A stretch of DNA of 64,000 bases from Glandiceps talaboti (lineage: Eukaryota; Hemichordata; Enteropneusta; Spengelidae). The notes beneath the pieces were generated by a model. The model was given only the letters and a program-made list of their open reading frames with translations, had not been told where the DNA came from and ran no database searches. Positions 1 to 14,692 of this stretch are shown here, piece by piece. Within the stretch, counting starts at the first letter, position 1. Each line of letters begins with the position of its first letter. A program made the position numbers and the translations under genes. The stretch lies in NCBI RefSeq assembly GCF_964340395.1, contig NC_135563.1, forward strand, positions 22,750,809 to 22,814,808. Direction: 5' to 3'.

Positions 1-2494
1 GAAGATGCTAATTCCTCCTAACTAATCTGGCATCCGTATATTGTTTAGCTATTCGGGTGTCGAAATAGTCGTAATACATGTATAACTTACACGATGATAA
101 CCAGTTACAGGTTTGTGTGAACTAAACCAAGCTGACAAACTTGGTGTATCATTACTAATGAATTGTATATAATTCACTTGCAATGGGTATGGATCTAATG
201 AGGTTGATTTGTTCGTTTGTGTTATTGTTTAGATTCATGTCAGCTTTGAATTACGTGTTCACCGGTCGTAACCAAACGGATTTACTTCCCTTAAATGTAT
301 AAATCTCTGTAAACGTAAACGCCTTTACACTTTGAAAAACATTGTCGTGAATTGCAAAATAGTATATCCCTGGCAAAGGATAGGGCATATATTGATTATA
401 TTAAAGGTCTCTTTTCGCAAGTATGTTTAACATATTTATATGCTATGATCTCAGACTTATTAAGTATATTTACGAGCAAGTCATGTTATCCATAAAACAT
501 AGTATCAAACCGCTCTCATAGATTAATCATCTTGTCTGTCATTTTGTCATGGAAACAGTCTAGAAAAATGAACACGATAAACATAGAATAAAAGACCATG
601 GTTCACTTGGCGTAGCAGCACAGTAACACAGTAAAGTGAATATTTCCCAATATCAAATTGAATTCACGGGCAAATCATGAATGATGTTTTTTCCTCTAAA
701 TTAGACAACGTTTGTGTTATATGAGTGTTTGATTTAAATACTCCATCTTTATATTATGCCTTATATATGATAAAGTAATATTCAATATGGTTGAACTCAT
801 ACAAATATCTAGCGATATATGATTCGGATGAGAGTGGGGCATTAAAAAGGTCAGGCCTCCATGAATCTATTATTAATTGTGATGAATGTAATTTGAGACC
901 TTTTCTAACATAGACATTTGGTAGATTGTGTGACAGAAGGAGAAATTCAATAGGAATGAGATGGTGTTCATTATAAATTAATTGCTTTTGAATTCTACAC
1001 ATAAGATCTCAAAGAGAGAATAAATACTATTGTATGAAACGACATACGTTGTGCTGTCCAATGCCGTGTTCCATATGACTTATTTTCACATGTATAACCA
1101 TTGTATTGTCAAGGCATATTACGCTATGCACGTGGGATGACATTGGTTTTGTCCGATTTTACAGGGTAATACTTGATAATCGCTTCAACAATAATGCATG
1201 TGAATCTGCTTCTGAAGTTTTTACTGTTAGAGGTCCCAAATAATACTTCAAATCAAAGATTCATATATCGAAATACATCAAAGTTAAAGTAATTACATTT
1301 TTTGGACAATTTATGTGAGGGAGAAGTAGCGTGCCCAGTGTAATACAAGCCAACGATTTAATTGGGTGCCAACTCGAAGATTGAGCAATGATGTTTTAAA
1401 GGATATTTTGATGTGATGGATGTCGTTCACCTTCGCGTAATGTTAACGTTTGTATGAGTGCGAGGGTGTGTTGATTTTATCTAAACCTGAATGTTGAAAT
1501 CAGCTCTTCTGGGTCTGTTTGCAGTTCTTCAAAGGACTATTGCCTTAAGGGTACACGCCTTACAATTTCACTTACATATACAATACGTTCAGCTTTATGT
1601 ATATACATAGATCGATCAATCAATCAAAACATAAATCAACTAAGTTAAACTTCAATTTCGGAACACTGCATCATGGTACATTTGTTTTTATGTGAAGGAA
1701 AGATTTATAAATTGAGGAACAACCGAACAGCAATCAATAGTACAATAGTCTTACATTAATAGTTTACAAATGAATACGGCTAGACAGCACGATTCTGAAT
1801 TCACTGTGTGGATGATAGCACTGAGTTATATTAATGCAAGAGCCTTGCTACAGCGTACACAATACAATGCACTTGCTTAAATAATGACACGTATAGATAT
1901 AGTGGCGTAAACAACATACGAACTGTCAATAACATATGCTGTACGCTCATGATACCTTTTATTCCATGGTTACCCTTTAAATATTCATAAAGACATTAAC
2001 ACTTTGAAACGTGAAAGTGTCATGGATTCTCTATTTAGTATGCTACGATGATTGTTACAAGATCGTGTAATAAAATATGTATAAGTGTCTGGAACAAAAA
2101 CACGTTCACTCCCAAGTATCCCAATCTGTTTCTAAATGATGTCGCTAAATATCATGCCTTAGATTTACAATTTTATTTGAAGTATACAATCATATGGAGA
2201 ACGGTGTTTCGTCGTCGCGGATTTTGATTTGCCAATTCGTCTAATCATTGTGCTAGAATTGGCGCCAATACCTTAATCCAGACTCAAAGCAAATTCAAGG
2301 AAATGTAGATATTATTTTTTTTGGTATTTGGTATACTTTCTGTGGTTAGCATTTTGTCAAAGGGTACATCTCAATATATCGACAAATGTCCCAATTTGTA
2401 TCTGCACTCTTATTGAAATATGGAATATTGAAAGCTTGACAAGGTTATACTATCTAGGATAATTCTCAATGCACACTTGCATAATTAGAACGTG
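1..2494. other. Intergenic, nothing recognised
   Basis: AT-rich single-copy-looking sequence. Only short chance ORFs without motif. Confidence 0.6.
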
Positions 2495-2597
2495 CACAAT
2501 AGCACCCTTCCATAATTGGCATGTCAGCGTTTATGAACCCTCTAGACCCTACACAATAGTACCCATCCATAATTGGCATGTCAGCAGTTGTGACCCT
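2495..2597. repeat. Two-copy 57-bp tandem duplication
   Basis: CACAATAG-ACCC-TCCATAATTGG-CATGTCAGC occurs at 2495 and again at 2552 with few changes. A further short duplication (GATCAGAGAACG at about 2753 and 2797) lies downstream. Confidence 0.75.
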
Positions 2598-5500
2598 TTT
2601 GTCAACACTTGAAATTGTGAACGTGACATTCACACACCTGTATTATCAACTTGGGCTATCCATTTCTCCAAAAACTGTAATACTCTCTATGTAAACGTTT
2701 GTGACAGTTCGTCGTTGTCTTCTTAGCAGGTCACCCATAGAGGTCGTATATTGATCAGAGAACGCACATATTAGCATTAAGGGTCACATCGATCAGAGAA
2801 CGTACATTTCATCTACACTTTGTTCGTCAAGAAGTGGAACGTCACCAGAAAACTACGTTCATGTTCATAGGTAATGTATTGATTCATTATGCACTTATGG
2901 AAATGATCCGTGTACGTAATAACAATTGGAACATATGGATGCTATCCGAGTAGTGTATGTTCTAAGTACTAGTATTCTATAAAAAATTACTCCGATGGTG
3001 ATATTTCTTGACACTATGGCCATTAGTTTAAACAAAAAAATGTATACGTCATCTTGATAATGACACCTGACATGGAAAGTAACAAAACACATCAATCTCA
3101 ATAAATAACCGCAAGTTGACTAGTTTTGTTTTAGGGTACCCAATTTTAGGTTAGCCACGCAAACTATAATTGACAATTGCGTTTAGAGAGTAAGGAAATA
3201 TAGATGTTTCTTTTGAAAATGTTGCCGCTTCCATGTTCGTATATTAGGATGATGTTATTTTAACCTTGGCTATATTAATTGGACATGGTACTTAATTGAA
3301 GGTACTACAGATGTGTTGAATGCATACGTTGTGTGAATCGATCTACTTAACTTGTATTAACGAAGAAATGATAAATATATCATCTCTAAATCTTACTTTT
3401 TATGATCATAAAGAATATCATACCAATATGAACATAAATGGGCAACGGTGGAGACATAATTACGTCACAGAAAATGCAAATGAGCAAAGGAAGGGGAAAA
3501 CAAGCCTCATCGTTGATCAAATCAAAAAGGATGTCTTAGGCAATACTGATATGGAAAGTTATTTTAAAGTCGTTCTGATCATCTTTTTGTGTCAGGTTTT
3601 CTAGCAATGAAGTATAGCGTACGGATGTGTTTTTAGCGATTAATTTTATCCAGTTATCCAAAGTATTGTAATTTCAAAACAGGTAACTTACAAGCTAAGA
3701 CTGGTTGTCATGGAAACCTAGTAGTTAATACTTTTCCCAGGTTACTATCAAAGGAGTTAGCGTGACCAAGATATACTGATGAAGCAACTTCATCATATAA
3801 ATTCATGAAATAAATGATAAGCCACTTTCATGGTCAGTACCATTAGTACAACCCTAAGGTAATTCTATGAACCTTTGAATATGCGGCAACATTATCAGCA
3901 TCCGGGGCATAACAGCTGTATGCTGTTTAAACACGAGGCTTTGACACATAGCACATTATTCAAAATTAGCTTAGTCAGATGACATGCATTTGAATTGGTA
4001 AAAAACGTCAACGGCAGAAAATAACCCTTTCAAGGCTTTCGAATTTGTAAAGAGGGACCGAGAACGAGTGAAAATTAAACTCATTTTAAAGGGTATAGAC
4101 CACTTTGTATATCAATTATGGTCAATTAGATAGAAATCTATGGTTCATTCTGTACATGTCCCTGTCGCTAAAAGATAGGTAGAAGAACACGCAGCTAGTT
4201 GACAACTGCATTTTTATTTTACAAGTCAGCAGTGCCTAAAACGTCTTACAATCGAAAATTGAATTTTCACTTTATAGATTGTACGGTGTTGAGACCGTAC
4301 GTGTCCTCACACGATGAGACGTACAGTAGTCGGTATCTTTTGAGACATTCGACTATTACCCTGCCAATTTTCATCGTTGAATGAAACTCAAAACGATAAT
4401 AAGAAATTCAATTTCAAAAAATGAAATATTCTTCTGTTCAACATTTTTAGTCTTTGCTTTAATATTTCGCCCAGGTGGTCCCTTTCAGTTTAAAACATCA
4501 ATTTTATAGCATTTCACCGATCATTAGGCAGAAAAATCCTCTGATCTTTTGTATATTGCAGAGTAACTATCGAGTTATTCACGTGGTGTTTTGTGATCAA
4601 CGTTTTGAGCTTATATTACATGCAAATCACTCAGCTTTGTTGTACACCGAATATATTCCTGGCGGTAGTAGCTGATCATACTGGTCACGGAGGTAGAAAA
4701 TTGTGCCTTCAAATTAAAGTAATAACGTTAAAAAGGTTCCATTCATATCTCTTTGTGACTACACACCAAAATACCTCATTTGTATGTGCCCCCACTGTTC
4801 TTTAAAAGATCTTAATGCAGCGAGGGCATTCAAAATGTGTATAACTTTGTCTTTGTTAAATGCTCCTGTCTTCGTAAAGTCCAGTTAAATATTACAGAAC
4901 TCAAAAATACTTTTCCGCCATAGAATGTCACAGATACCAACTGAATTACGATCGACTTTATTTTTCAGCAAAAACCGTCTAATTGTACTTGTCGCTAGTA
5001 ATTGCATCATTGTTGACTTCGCAAAAGCTATTTTGTCCCATCATGTGTGAGGAACGCGATAAAGGCAGCCTGCGAAGAGCAGTCTCATAACAAGAACTGT
5101 GTTGAATTTTATTTCAGCAGGTAGTAAATGTAACCTATTACATCCTGGAACATTTTAGTAAACGTTTTTCCACGTGCCTTTGAAAATATAGAATTGAGTA
5201 TTAAATATCAACCAATTAAGTTTGTGATGTAATCGTTTTTGTCCGCGATGTACACACTGCCGCTTCCACATGCATGTCGCATTTCAAAATATACCTTGCA
5301 GAATCATTTGATGAATAGCTGTATTTCATTATGATATATTCGTATCAAACCTTCGGAAGAATGAACAGTAAGCCTCCCAAGTGACATATGGTGAATGTTC
5401 AGTATCAATAGCTACCTCGATAGAATGCAAGCACAACGTGCACTACATTGTCATTAGGTCATTGCGAGTTTCAGGAAAAAGTCGTCTTTTGATGTTGACG

Positions 5501-5970
5501 AACTCGTGTATGGACTAGAAATTCAGGCAATTTGCCCCTCTACAATCTTCAAAATCGTAAATATATCGAAAGGTAAAGGTAAGTGTACGTAGATGGCCTG
5601 TACAATTCAATGGCGATTTGTTATTTATTGACAATTTAACGATTTATACGAGCTATGATAATATCACGTTTGTTCAAGCATCTCCATAAAATTTGACTTT
5701 TACAACCATTACTTTTGAATGATAACATTTGAATTTACTGTAATTACCTGTTTGTCACGATAAGCTCTTTTTTCTGTTAAACCACACCTAACCTTCGTAC
5801 CTTTAAATATGCACCGTTTGCTCTGTTTTTTAAAATTATCATTTCGTAAGATAATCACTTTTGACATTTTGGAGATCTTCTTTGTGTGAGTATTGCTTTC
5901 CCAACAAAAAGTCTCCTGTGCCCTCTTCAGTAAAAACGGATTTCTATTGTGACAACACTGTAGTAGTTAA
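2598..5970. other. Intergenic
   Basis: No gene or clear repeat recognised beyond the short GATCAGAGAACG duplication near 2753-2810. The ORF reading 3320-3604 has no recognisable domain. Confidence 0.55.
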
Positions 5971-5974
5971 TTAA

Positions 5975-6325
5975 AGTGTGGACGAGGATTGGATATTTAT
6001 TTCGGATTTTTAATTTATAAGATTATTTTATCATGACTTCCTACTTGAAAAATTAATGTGAAACAACATATATCAAGTCTTTGTTTGTAACTCAATAACT
6101 TAAAATTGCAAAAAACACTAAAATATGAGCAAAATGTTTTTATTGTACTTACAGTGACAACCGTTTTACACATTTCTTAATCTTTTGCAGTTTATTGAGT
6201 AACACACATGACTCGACTTTGTACATGTTGCTTCACATTAATGTTTCAAGTAGGAAGCCATAATAAAATAGTTTTATAGATCGAAACTCCAAAATAAATA
6301 CCAAGTCCTTATCTATATGGTCACT
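5975..6325. mobile_element. TTAA-flanked foldback MITE, copy A
   Basis: A 351-bp element with long inverted arms (about 130 bases each side). The left arm runs through TTATTTCGG, TTATTTTATCATGACTTCC, TACTTGAAAAATTAATGTG and TTTGTAACTCAATAACT; the right arm carries the same blocks inverted. It is bounded by TTAA at 5971-5974 and 6326-6329, and the ends read AGTG...CACT. It contains no coding capacity. It is best explained as a non-autonomous DNA transposon with TTAA target-site duplication; the superfamily is not established. Confidence 0.7.
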
Positions 6326-7412
6326 TTAAAGGAGCTATGACTAATACTATACAGTCAAACATGAATGGTTATGAAAAGACCCCATAAAGCGTGTATTAAA
6401 GCAATCCGTGAATACAAAAAATGATCATAATAATTGACCTTGTACAAAGTTATGGCGATATCACCATCACAACGTTTAACTCAAACACGATCCGAGTTAA
6501 ATTTCAACAAGAATGTCTTACAGATGAAAAGTTCAAATAATTATAGCACTGCAAGTAAATGGATTAAAAACAAAACTACACTTAAAATCTACCTTTAATC
6601 GATAAATCTACGATAAACATGGAACAAAACGGACGTGATATGAAATATAGCATTTTACATTTAGATTTTAAAAAATTGATCAAACTTATACTTTATAATA
6701 GTCAAAAATAGTCAGAATGCAACCTCTAGATGAATTTATGCGCCAAGTGATAATATAATGTAAGGTTACCTGTACATATATACCAATAATTTTTACGATT
6801 GGATGTCATATTACCCAGTTGTCGAAGTCTGTATATTGTTAACAACCATACCATAGGTTTTGCTAAGAATGCTTTTGTTGAGTTCATATATGAAAAGTAG
6901 ACATTGAATTAAAATGTCAATGATACTGAACCGTACATTGGTTGAGCTCGGGAGTTTTAGCACTCATATGTAGCTGACGGGGTATAATTAACATATGAAC
7001 CATTCTATCATCTTCGCCTGCATTTAGTCATTGTAATAGTCTTGTGATTTTTAATAGGTAACAGAAAATTCAGGAAATTCATATTCGACTGTATCACGGT
7101 TTTCTTTCATCGCACTTTATTATTCACAACATCATTTATTTTTCAAATATTGAATTAATTTGGTCTTACTTCATTTCTTCCAAAGTAATTACCTGCTATT
7201 CAGTTACCCTATGGTTTAATAATCAATAAATATTTCAACAGTTTGTTTTCCTCAAAGAGATGTAAAATAATGGGTTGTCTGGCTCTCATGGTTATCACTC
7301 ACATATAGTGGCAATACTGGCAATTTATATGCTTTAAGCTTATCAATGTATAATCACATAATTGTAATTGCAAAATACAGTGAATATCAGATGTAATGAT
7401 TAATCAGAATTG

Positions 7413-7413
<1 letters not shown>

Positions 7414-7481
<68 letters not shown>

Positions 7482-7531
7482 GGACGGACGGACGGACGGA
7501 CGGACAGACAGACAGACAGACGGACGGACGG
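7414..7531. repeat. (CAGA)n/(CGGA)n tetranucleotide microsatellite
   Basis: About 117 bases of CAGA units with two interior/terminal blocks where the unit is CGGA. Confidence 0.97.
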
Positions 7532-7592
7532 TAATTGTATATTCCTAAACAATTACAAGGGTATTCAGGCAAGTTTTTTCTTATTATTACTT

Positions 7593-7625
7593 ATAACGTT
7601 TGACCATGTCCCCGACAATAGATAA
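7593..7625 (+). repeat. Interspersed repeat family X, short third copy
   Basis: AACGTTTGACCATGTCCCCG followed by ACA matches the start of the 35427-35556 copy. The rest of the unit could not be aligned with confidence. Confidence 0.4.
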
Positions 7626-10600
7626 CCGACTACGTACAGAAAATGCCAATGTACCAAAATCTACCAAAATGGTATCACTTTTTCAAGATATCTGTATCTC
7701 TTGAAAATTGATTGTAAATTTACATGCTTTGTGAAAATACCACATTGCTCATACTAGTATCATTCTTACAGCATGATCAACGGCATTGACATTTACTAAA
7801 TTAAATAGATGTCAATATTAATATGCTGATGTCAATTTCGATATAAAATGTTATACAACAAGTTACAGCAACGAGCTTCCAATACATCCTATATTGTTGG
7901 AGATCAATACTCTGTGATGACGTTATTTCAAATGTTAGAGGATCACTCTTTTACCAAAACGGTCAATAAATAAAGAGGCAGGAACATGCTATGGAAACCC
8001 AACTGTTTAACTGTTTGTAAGAAAGCTTCATTCCTTCCTTTTCTGCTAAATACTACTAGTAAGTCTGTTCGGATACATCCCTCGTTAATTCCATTCAAAA
8101 ACTATTCTATAAATCACGAAGAAAATCAACGAAAAACACAATTTTCAAGGCACTGCCATCAATATATTTACTCAAACCATTAGCAATGTTAACAAAAGCT
8201 AATCACTGGATATAGTTTGACAGTTTAATACCTAAGTCAAAAGGATATTCACACAATACTTTGATGTATCGACTTTACATGACGTTGCCATGGAAATCGT
8301 AACAAGGGCATTACCATACAATACATTTAAGTGCGATTTTACAATCACACCAACATACCAAATGAATTCCATTATCATAAATGATTTTGAGACCATGATA
8401 ATACTAATAGCACAATATATGTATTCTAACGCATGCTGGCTAGACTAGAGTATTTGGCACACCTAATCACATTGCTTTCTATGACAATTTTCATTGACTC
8501 AAGTTTAAGTTTACGCTACTACTGTATATAAGTCTTAATCCAGTATTGGGATATTAAATATTCCGTATGCACATATTTTAAGATCCTGCCTATATGATTG
8601 ACTTCAAGATACGTCGTGTTGCTCAATCCTACCAGGCTTCTATGATACATGATACAGCCTCCGAATGTTACGTCAATACTAACAGAGTTTCTGGCCATAG
8701 TCTGGTATTTTATCAAGTACACAAACAATTGACAAGTATCACTACAACAACGACCATTCCTATCACCAGAAGAAGAAACCATGCTATCTGTTTTATTTTG
8801 ATGTACATAATGACTTTTAATTGCAAGTTCACGGTGGGACCTAAATCTTTTGATAATTGCAGACAAAGATCTAGACCCAGAGTTTGTACAGACGTCAGTG
8901 GTTTCTGAAAGCGTGGCACAAATGTCGTATCTTACAGACTATGATTCAATGAAACGTCTAGAAATGAATTTCCGAGCAAAATTCGTACATATTTATTACC
9001 CTAATTTGCATATCAAAATGTGCTTCTATTATTTTCGTTATATATAGCGATTTACTTGATTCTCAGGTTGACGCAATGTGTGATTAATTTTTAATGAAGT
9101 GTTTGTATTATTTTGCATCATAAGCATAATCATTAGAACATTTTCTCAATATCATCATCCATGGATGTGAAGATGATACACATATCATATGTATGTAGTT
9201 TTGCCTAGAACTAATTAGTTTTTGAACGACAGTCATGCATATTAATTACTCTTATTTGCATCCTATTTTCACAATGTAGTTCCTTTTTTCTAAAGTAGGA
9301 TATAACTAATTGAAAAATTACTGACCTATATGAGCATTTTCAGTTCATATCCGGTTCAATGATGTGTGCTTCAAGTACCGGTTGTTTTTATTTCAAACGA
9401 CAAGTAGCCCTTTAATGATAAATTGTTTTGTTTGTCAAGTCTGCAACACAAAGTTTTATTAATAGTTTCTGTCAGTATATATGTTTGCGAAGCTTTGTTT
9501 TAATATAGTAATTGTAATCCATTTTATATGACTAAAACACTGGCCGCATTTACGTTATGCTTCCATCAAGAAGAAACTTTAATCGAAATGAATGCTTACT
9601 TCACCAATAAGAAACTGTCATCTTTAAATTATCTTCATCAAGAAGCCTCTAGATGCCTCATATTAAAATGCATGTGAGTAATGAGAAATCATTTACATAT
9701 CGATATGCGGCTTCTCCATATTGAATACTCAAGTTCTGCCTTGTATTGAAAATTACTTTATTAAATAAAAGGCACTATATTAAGTGTCATAGCCTTAATA
9801 GTAATTGTCATGATACTTAAATGTGATACGTTGTTCTAGAAACGTGTCTCATATTTATCAAAATTATGTAGTTTAAATAACTGATTAACTCAGTGGATTG
9901 GGTGAATAATTACTAGAAAGCAACATCTTATAATCAATATCACTTGGTAATCGCCTCCAACTAGATCATAATTATGTCATAATCAATGTCCATCAGTTCA
10001 AATTGTTATTATTAATGTGTTTATGACTATCGGTGGAAGCGTTGTAATGTAATATAAAGCGGCATTAGACTCACACAACAAAGTGAGAGAAAATTTAGGC
10101 AACCATTAATATTTGAGGGATATTTGATGGATTGATCTGAAGAACTAGAGCCTTAGGGTTGCACGGAAAATTAAAATCGTTAATCCATTTAAACATTGAA
10201 TTGTAAAATCGATTAGGTTGTCTTTATCTCTTCTCGCTTTGACAGTGATTGTGTAAATATTGAGCATTGCGTTTATTCATCTCTAAATTTGTTGAAGTAA
10301 CGTTGAGACTTATGTGGCTGCTAATGGACAGATGGCCAGCTGTTACAGCTATGTCGATTTCACTTTAGATTCTGTTATGTGACTGAATAGTAAGCGGTAC
10401 AGTACATGAAGTCTAACATGCCTGATTAAAAAGGAACATGTGTAACTAGAAAGCTTTCTTCTGTTTTCTGATAATTATTGGCGAGATAATCGTTTCTGTA
10501 ACCGCTTATTCCTCTGCCATGTGCAAACTATTAACGCTTGAATGAATACAGGATGTCATTGTGTTGACGCATACTTAGAGAGTATGTACAATAACATTTG

Positions 10601-13180
10601 GTTAATCAATAGTGTAAATAATTATATGCAGGGATTATCAATCCATTGACGAAAGGGAATGCAGGCTTATTTCAATTTTATAATATAAAGACATTATTAT
10701 CATATCAGATTGATCTTTCTATTTTGAAGCTTTAATATAATCTTATAGTCAGTTTTAAGGTTCCGAAAACAAACCAAGGTTCGAGTAAATTATTTAAAGA
10801 AACATTTTGTTTCCTGACAAGCATTTTATCGCAATCACACTCATTACGTCTCTCTTTTTCTTATCAATACTGCTTGAGTGAAATGGAAGCTGATGACAAA
10901 TAACCACTACAATTCAACTTCTTGAAAGATAATACGTTAAACATCTACTTTAAATGAACCTTAGGCAGCCAACGAAATTGTTTGACGTACATTTGACCTG
11001 AAGAACTATTCCTTCCGGTATTGTATGGTTTATGCAAATTGGTCTGTTATACTATGTACGTGTGTCTAGTATCCTACAAGGATCAGTATGAGGTATATCC
11101 CCAACATATAGAGAACACTGCACTTCTTACACGAAACTGCATTTAAGGTATGTGTGTGTTGGATTTTCTTTTCTCTCTTTTTTTATGAATGTGACGTAAG
11201 AAAGAGGATGGATTATATTGATATAGTCTTTAATACTGTATTCTATATTCGTTAATGTCTGAATACAGTTGTTGAAATCACAATTCCATGGCCTATGTGT
11301 CTTACAATTCATGTTGGTTTCATCGGAAATGATGGTGTTTCTGCTCGCTTTGAATATCTCGAATTTCGTTACATAAGCCTGGTTTGTAAACAATAATTCT
11401 GTGATGCGTGATTACCGCCGTTTTGACAATCGATAACTTGCTTACGGTCTTAATACTAAATGATCTTTATGCTGATCCATTTATGCAGAATTTACTTTTT
11501 ATTTGTATTGTTTGGAAATCTCCGTTTAAAAAGGAAGGTCTTAAATTTTGATATATTTGTTAATTGTTTGCATATTCATGTAATATATCCATCCAACCAA
11601 ACCATCAAATGTCCTTAAACGACAGTTGTAAGTTCTTAAATGGTAAACTTACGATAATAATACTAGAATACGCCAAACCCGTTATTCCCAACTTTTTTTA
11701 ACACTGCAGTTAAGACACGTTTAACTTTCAGATCGCAAGTACCCAAGTCTTCTGAGGTGCAGAAACTCGTCGTTCTTCTTTGAGCTTGACGAAGTCGTAT
11801 CCAGCTTGCTAACAACATACACACACTGACATTGTTTCCTGACAGGGGGTAACGAGCATGTGTCATCATATCCCCTACAACTGATATCATGTGTTGTTAC
11901 ATAGTATAGCCACTGAAAAAAAATTATTTTTTGACTCAAACTACTTCTCTTTCCGCTTTAATAACAAGTGTTGGTATATTTTAGTTTGCAGGGCACAAAT
12001 TCACTACGAGTGTGAATTAACTATTGTTATTTGAACTCCTAAATTGGATAGAAAGGTAAAATTGTTTCTACTTTACCACACCTTATTATTTCATTATACA
12101 ACACTTCCTTAATTGGATTTCATATTTATAGTGTACACGTAATACATTTTAGATGATGTAAATATAAAGAAAAAATAGAGAGTAGAAATGCTATCCTCCT
12201 CAGAGCAGTATCCGATGGACTTAGAATCATTGTCTGGCCAAATAATTAGCCTGCATGGTAATTTATTTTCATGTCGTACTCTAATACCAAATACCAAATA
12301 ACAGTATTCGTGTGTGTTAGTGGGGTGTTGGTTTTTATTTCTTTCTGTCTAAACATATCAAACTAACCAGACACATGTACATTTTATCCTTTTACGTCAT
12401 TTCCTCTTTATTTGATACTTTGACGTATGGACGATAATTGTGTTAACAAACACACTCACTGTTTGATTTAGGAAAACTAACTAGTCAAACGTTTGCACAT
12501 AAATTGTACGCTGTTCAAAATTTGGGAAATTTCTTTAAACTAGTTTTGATGGGAACTTGCAAATTCTAATATCCTCAGTACAGAAGAAAAAGACATTGAA
12601 TGATTACTTCTACATTGCTCGATCATGATATGACTCACGACTTAACTAATTGTGTAGTCTTTCAAAAAAAACAACCCAGTTATATTAGGATATAGATGAA
12701 AAACGGCATGCTAGTCCTACGTGATACATAAAATACACCTTTGAGAGCTTAGTTGATAAATATATTTTCACATGAGTTGCTTTAATTGTGGTAGCCACAG
12801 TTGAACTGTAGGGTCTAGTGGAAGTGATGTAAAATTATCGAAAGTGTACATAACAAAACATCGAGCACTTGGCAACGTATTTACAATTGCTTCCAAAAAC
12901 ATACGTGCTGTTACGCATACTGAATGCTGCTGTTGCCATGCTTGTTTGTTTGAAGAGATCCATATTGCTACAGGGTAACTAAATAGCACGTGTAAAGTTG
13001 TTCTCTAAGACCAGTAAGCTAAGACCAAGCAAACCTACGGAATGGTATTCATGTTGTTTAATAGTATCATATTAATTACCAATTTGAAAGTCCGGTTTTT
13101 GAAAAAAAAAGGCAATGTGGTTACTAGTATTATTAAATTTGTGACCAATTGTCGGTACCTGAAATAGAATATTTATCACT
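7626..13180. other. Intergenic, about 5.5 kb
   Basis: AT-rich. Overlapping opposite-strand ORFs at 8519-8908 show no family signature. No arrays of note. Confidence 0.55.
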
Positions 13181-13300
13181 AGGTGCATCATATAAATAAC
13201 ACACATTCGAATTCTTGGTCGACACCATAACTTCCGCTCCATGCGCTTTACATGCATTACTATAAGCGCGTGTGAAAATTTGTTGACCCTCTAGCATGAC
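13181..13300 (+). repeat. Interspersed repeat family Y, copy 1
   Basis: It shares TAGGTGCATCATA, TTCGA...TTG-TCGACACCAT, TACATGCATTACTATA and TTGACCCTCT, in the same order and spacing, with 34386-34505. Confidence 0.6.
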
Positions 13301-13932
13301 GTAAAAGATATTGCAGGTACCGAAAATTTCATATTCTCTTGTCAGTATCAAACCAAACGACAACACATTGTGTCTGTACAATCAGTTCTGAAAATACCTG
13401 GGGTAAAAGTATGTGTTTTTAATGTAGCGTACAGCTTACATTTTACATTATAGTTCTTCTAGTCTATAGTATCCATCCCTCAGGTGTATAGTGTATTGGT
13501 TATGTTACTACTAGCTTATCATTTACCAGTGTGCAAATACTCCCTAAGAACAAAATATCTTGCAGTCACATTGTTATTTTTCACAGATGGGCGATCCAAA
13601 TCAATGCGTGAATCCACTTCAGAAATCTATGATAGATCGAAGGCAAGGTGAATGTAATATCCTAGCTTGAATGCCACAAGCCTGTGGTAGGGTGTGTCGA
13701 GCAGCACGTGTCTGCTTTATCGTGATGGTTTAGAAAGTGTATATTACAAAACTTAAAAAACAGGGAATGTGCTTAGCGAAATGGGTTTTTCTAATATGAC
13801 TCAGAGGTGTGTCTGTACTCCATCAAATATTATATAAAATGGTTCATACTTATCACGTACACCAGCTGCTACCAGTATATTCTAAGTTAGTTCATTGGAT
13901 ACAGGCTGCATTGTCAGTAACAGTGGTAACAT

Positions 13933-13984
13933 GACAAACGCCCCCCCCCCCCGGACAAATGCCCCCGTCCGGGGGCGTTTGTCC
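13933..13984. repeat. C12 tract and near-perfect GC hairpin
   Basis: GACAAACG is followed by twelve C (13941-13952), then GGACAAATGCCCCCG (13953-13967), TC, and its inverted copy CGGGGGCGTTTGTCC (13970-13984) with one mismatch. The right arm can alternatively pair with the upstream GACAAACG-C run. It is highly GC-rich against AT-rich flanks. Confidence 0.85.
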
Positions 13985-14692
13985 TAGAACCGTAACAGTA
14001 TACTTGAAATTGCATATCATTATCAAATACACAATCAGGATTTTTATTCGAAGGAGCTCATAATATATACGCCAACATTTAGATATAACTATCGTAGGAA
14101 ATAAAAGATCAATTTTGTCAATCAAAAGAGGCAAGTTTATTAAACCAAAGATTTTAAGTGGTTTTATAATTGTTAAATCACCTATACTCGCTCTCTCATA
14201 CACTAAATGTTTATAAAGTCTTGACGCCCTACTTGCAAGTTGATCACAAAAACTATTCAGTAAAGTTAGCTACAATAGATTGTTACATATCATATTTTAT
14301 TCAGCCATGCGGGGTAACTCTAGACATTGTATAACATTTACAAGCATAGACGTAGCAGTTATGGACCATTGATTCCGCTGTGAATCAAACTCACATTGGT
14401 GAAGTTAACGTAAACTTACGATGAAGATTGTTATGGAACATACGATATGTCATGTTGCAAACACAATGTTATAACTATTGATTGGATCTTTAATTAATAT
14501 GGAGGGTTCTTTTAGCCGTCATTAATATTCAGTGTATGGTTATCGGGTGTTTCGTGATTCTTTTTTCAACAAAATCGACGTAGGTTTACAGTCCGTACAA
14601 AAGTATGCCGGCTATTATGACCAGTTATGTCACGTGTGAGACATGTCACGTACGAGATTGCGGCTTTAATCATGAAAATGGTAGGTGGTGAC

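Noticed and set aside
8519-8908. Overlapping ORFs on both strands of about 100 codons
   Set aside because: No motif or family resemblance. The length is within chance expectation for a 64-kb window.
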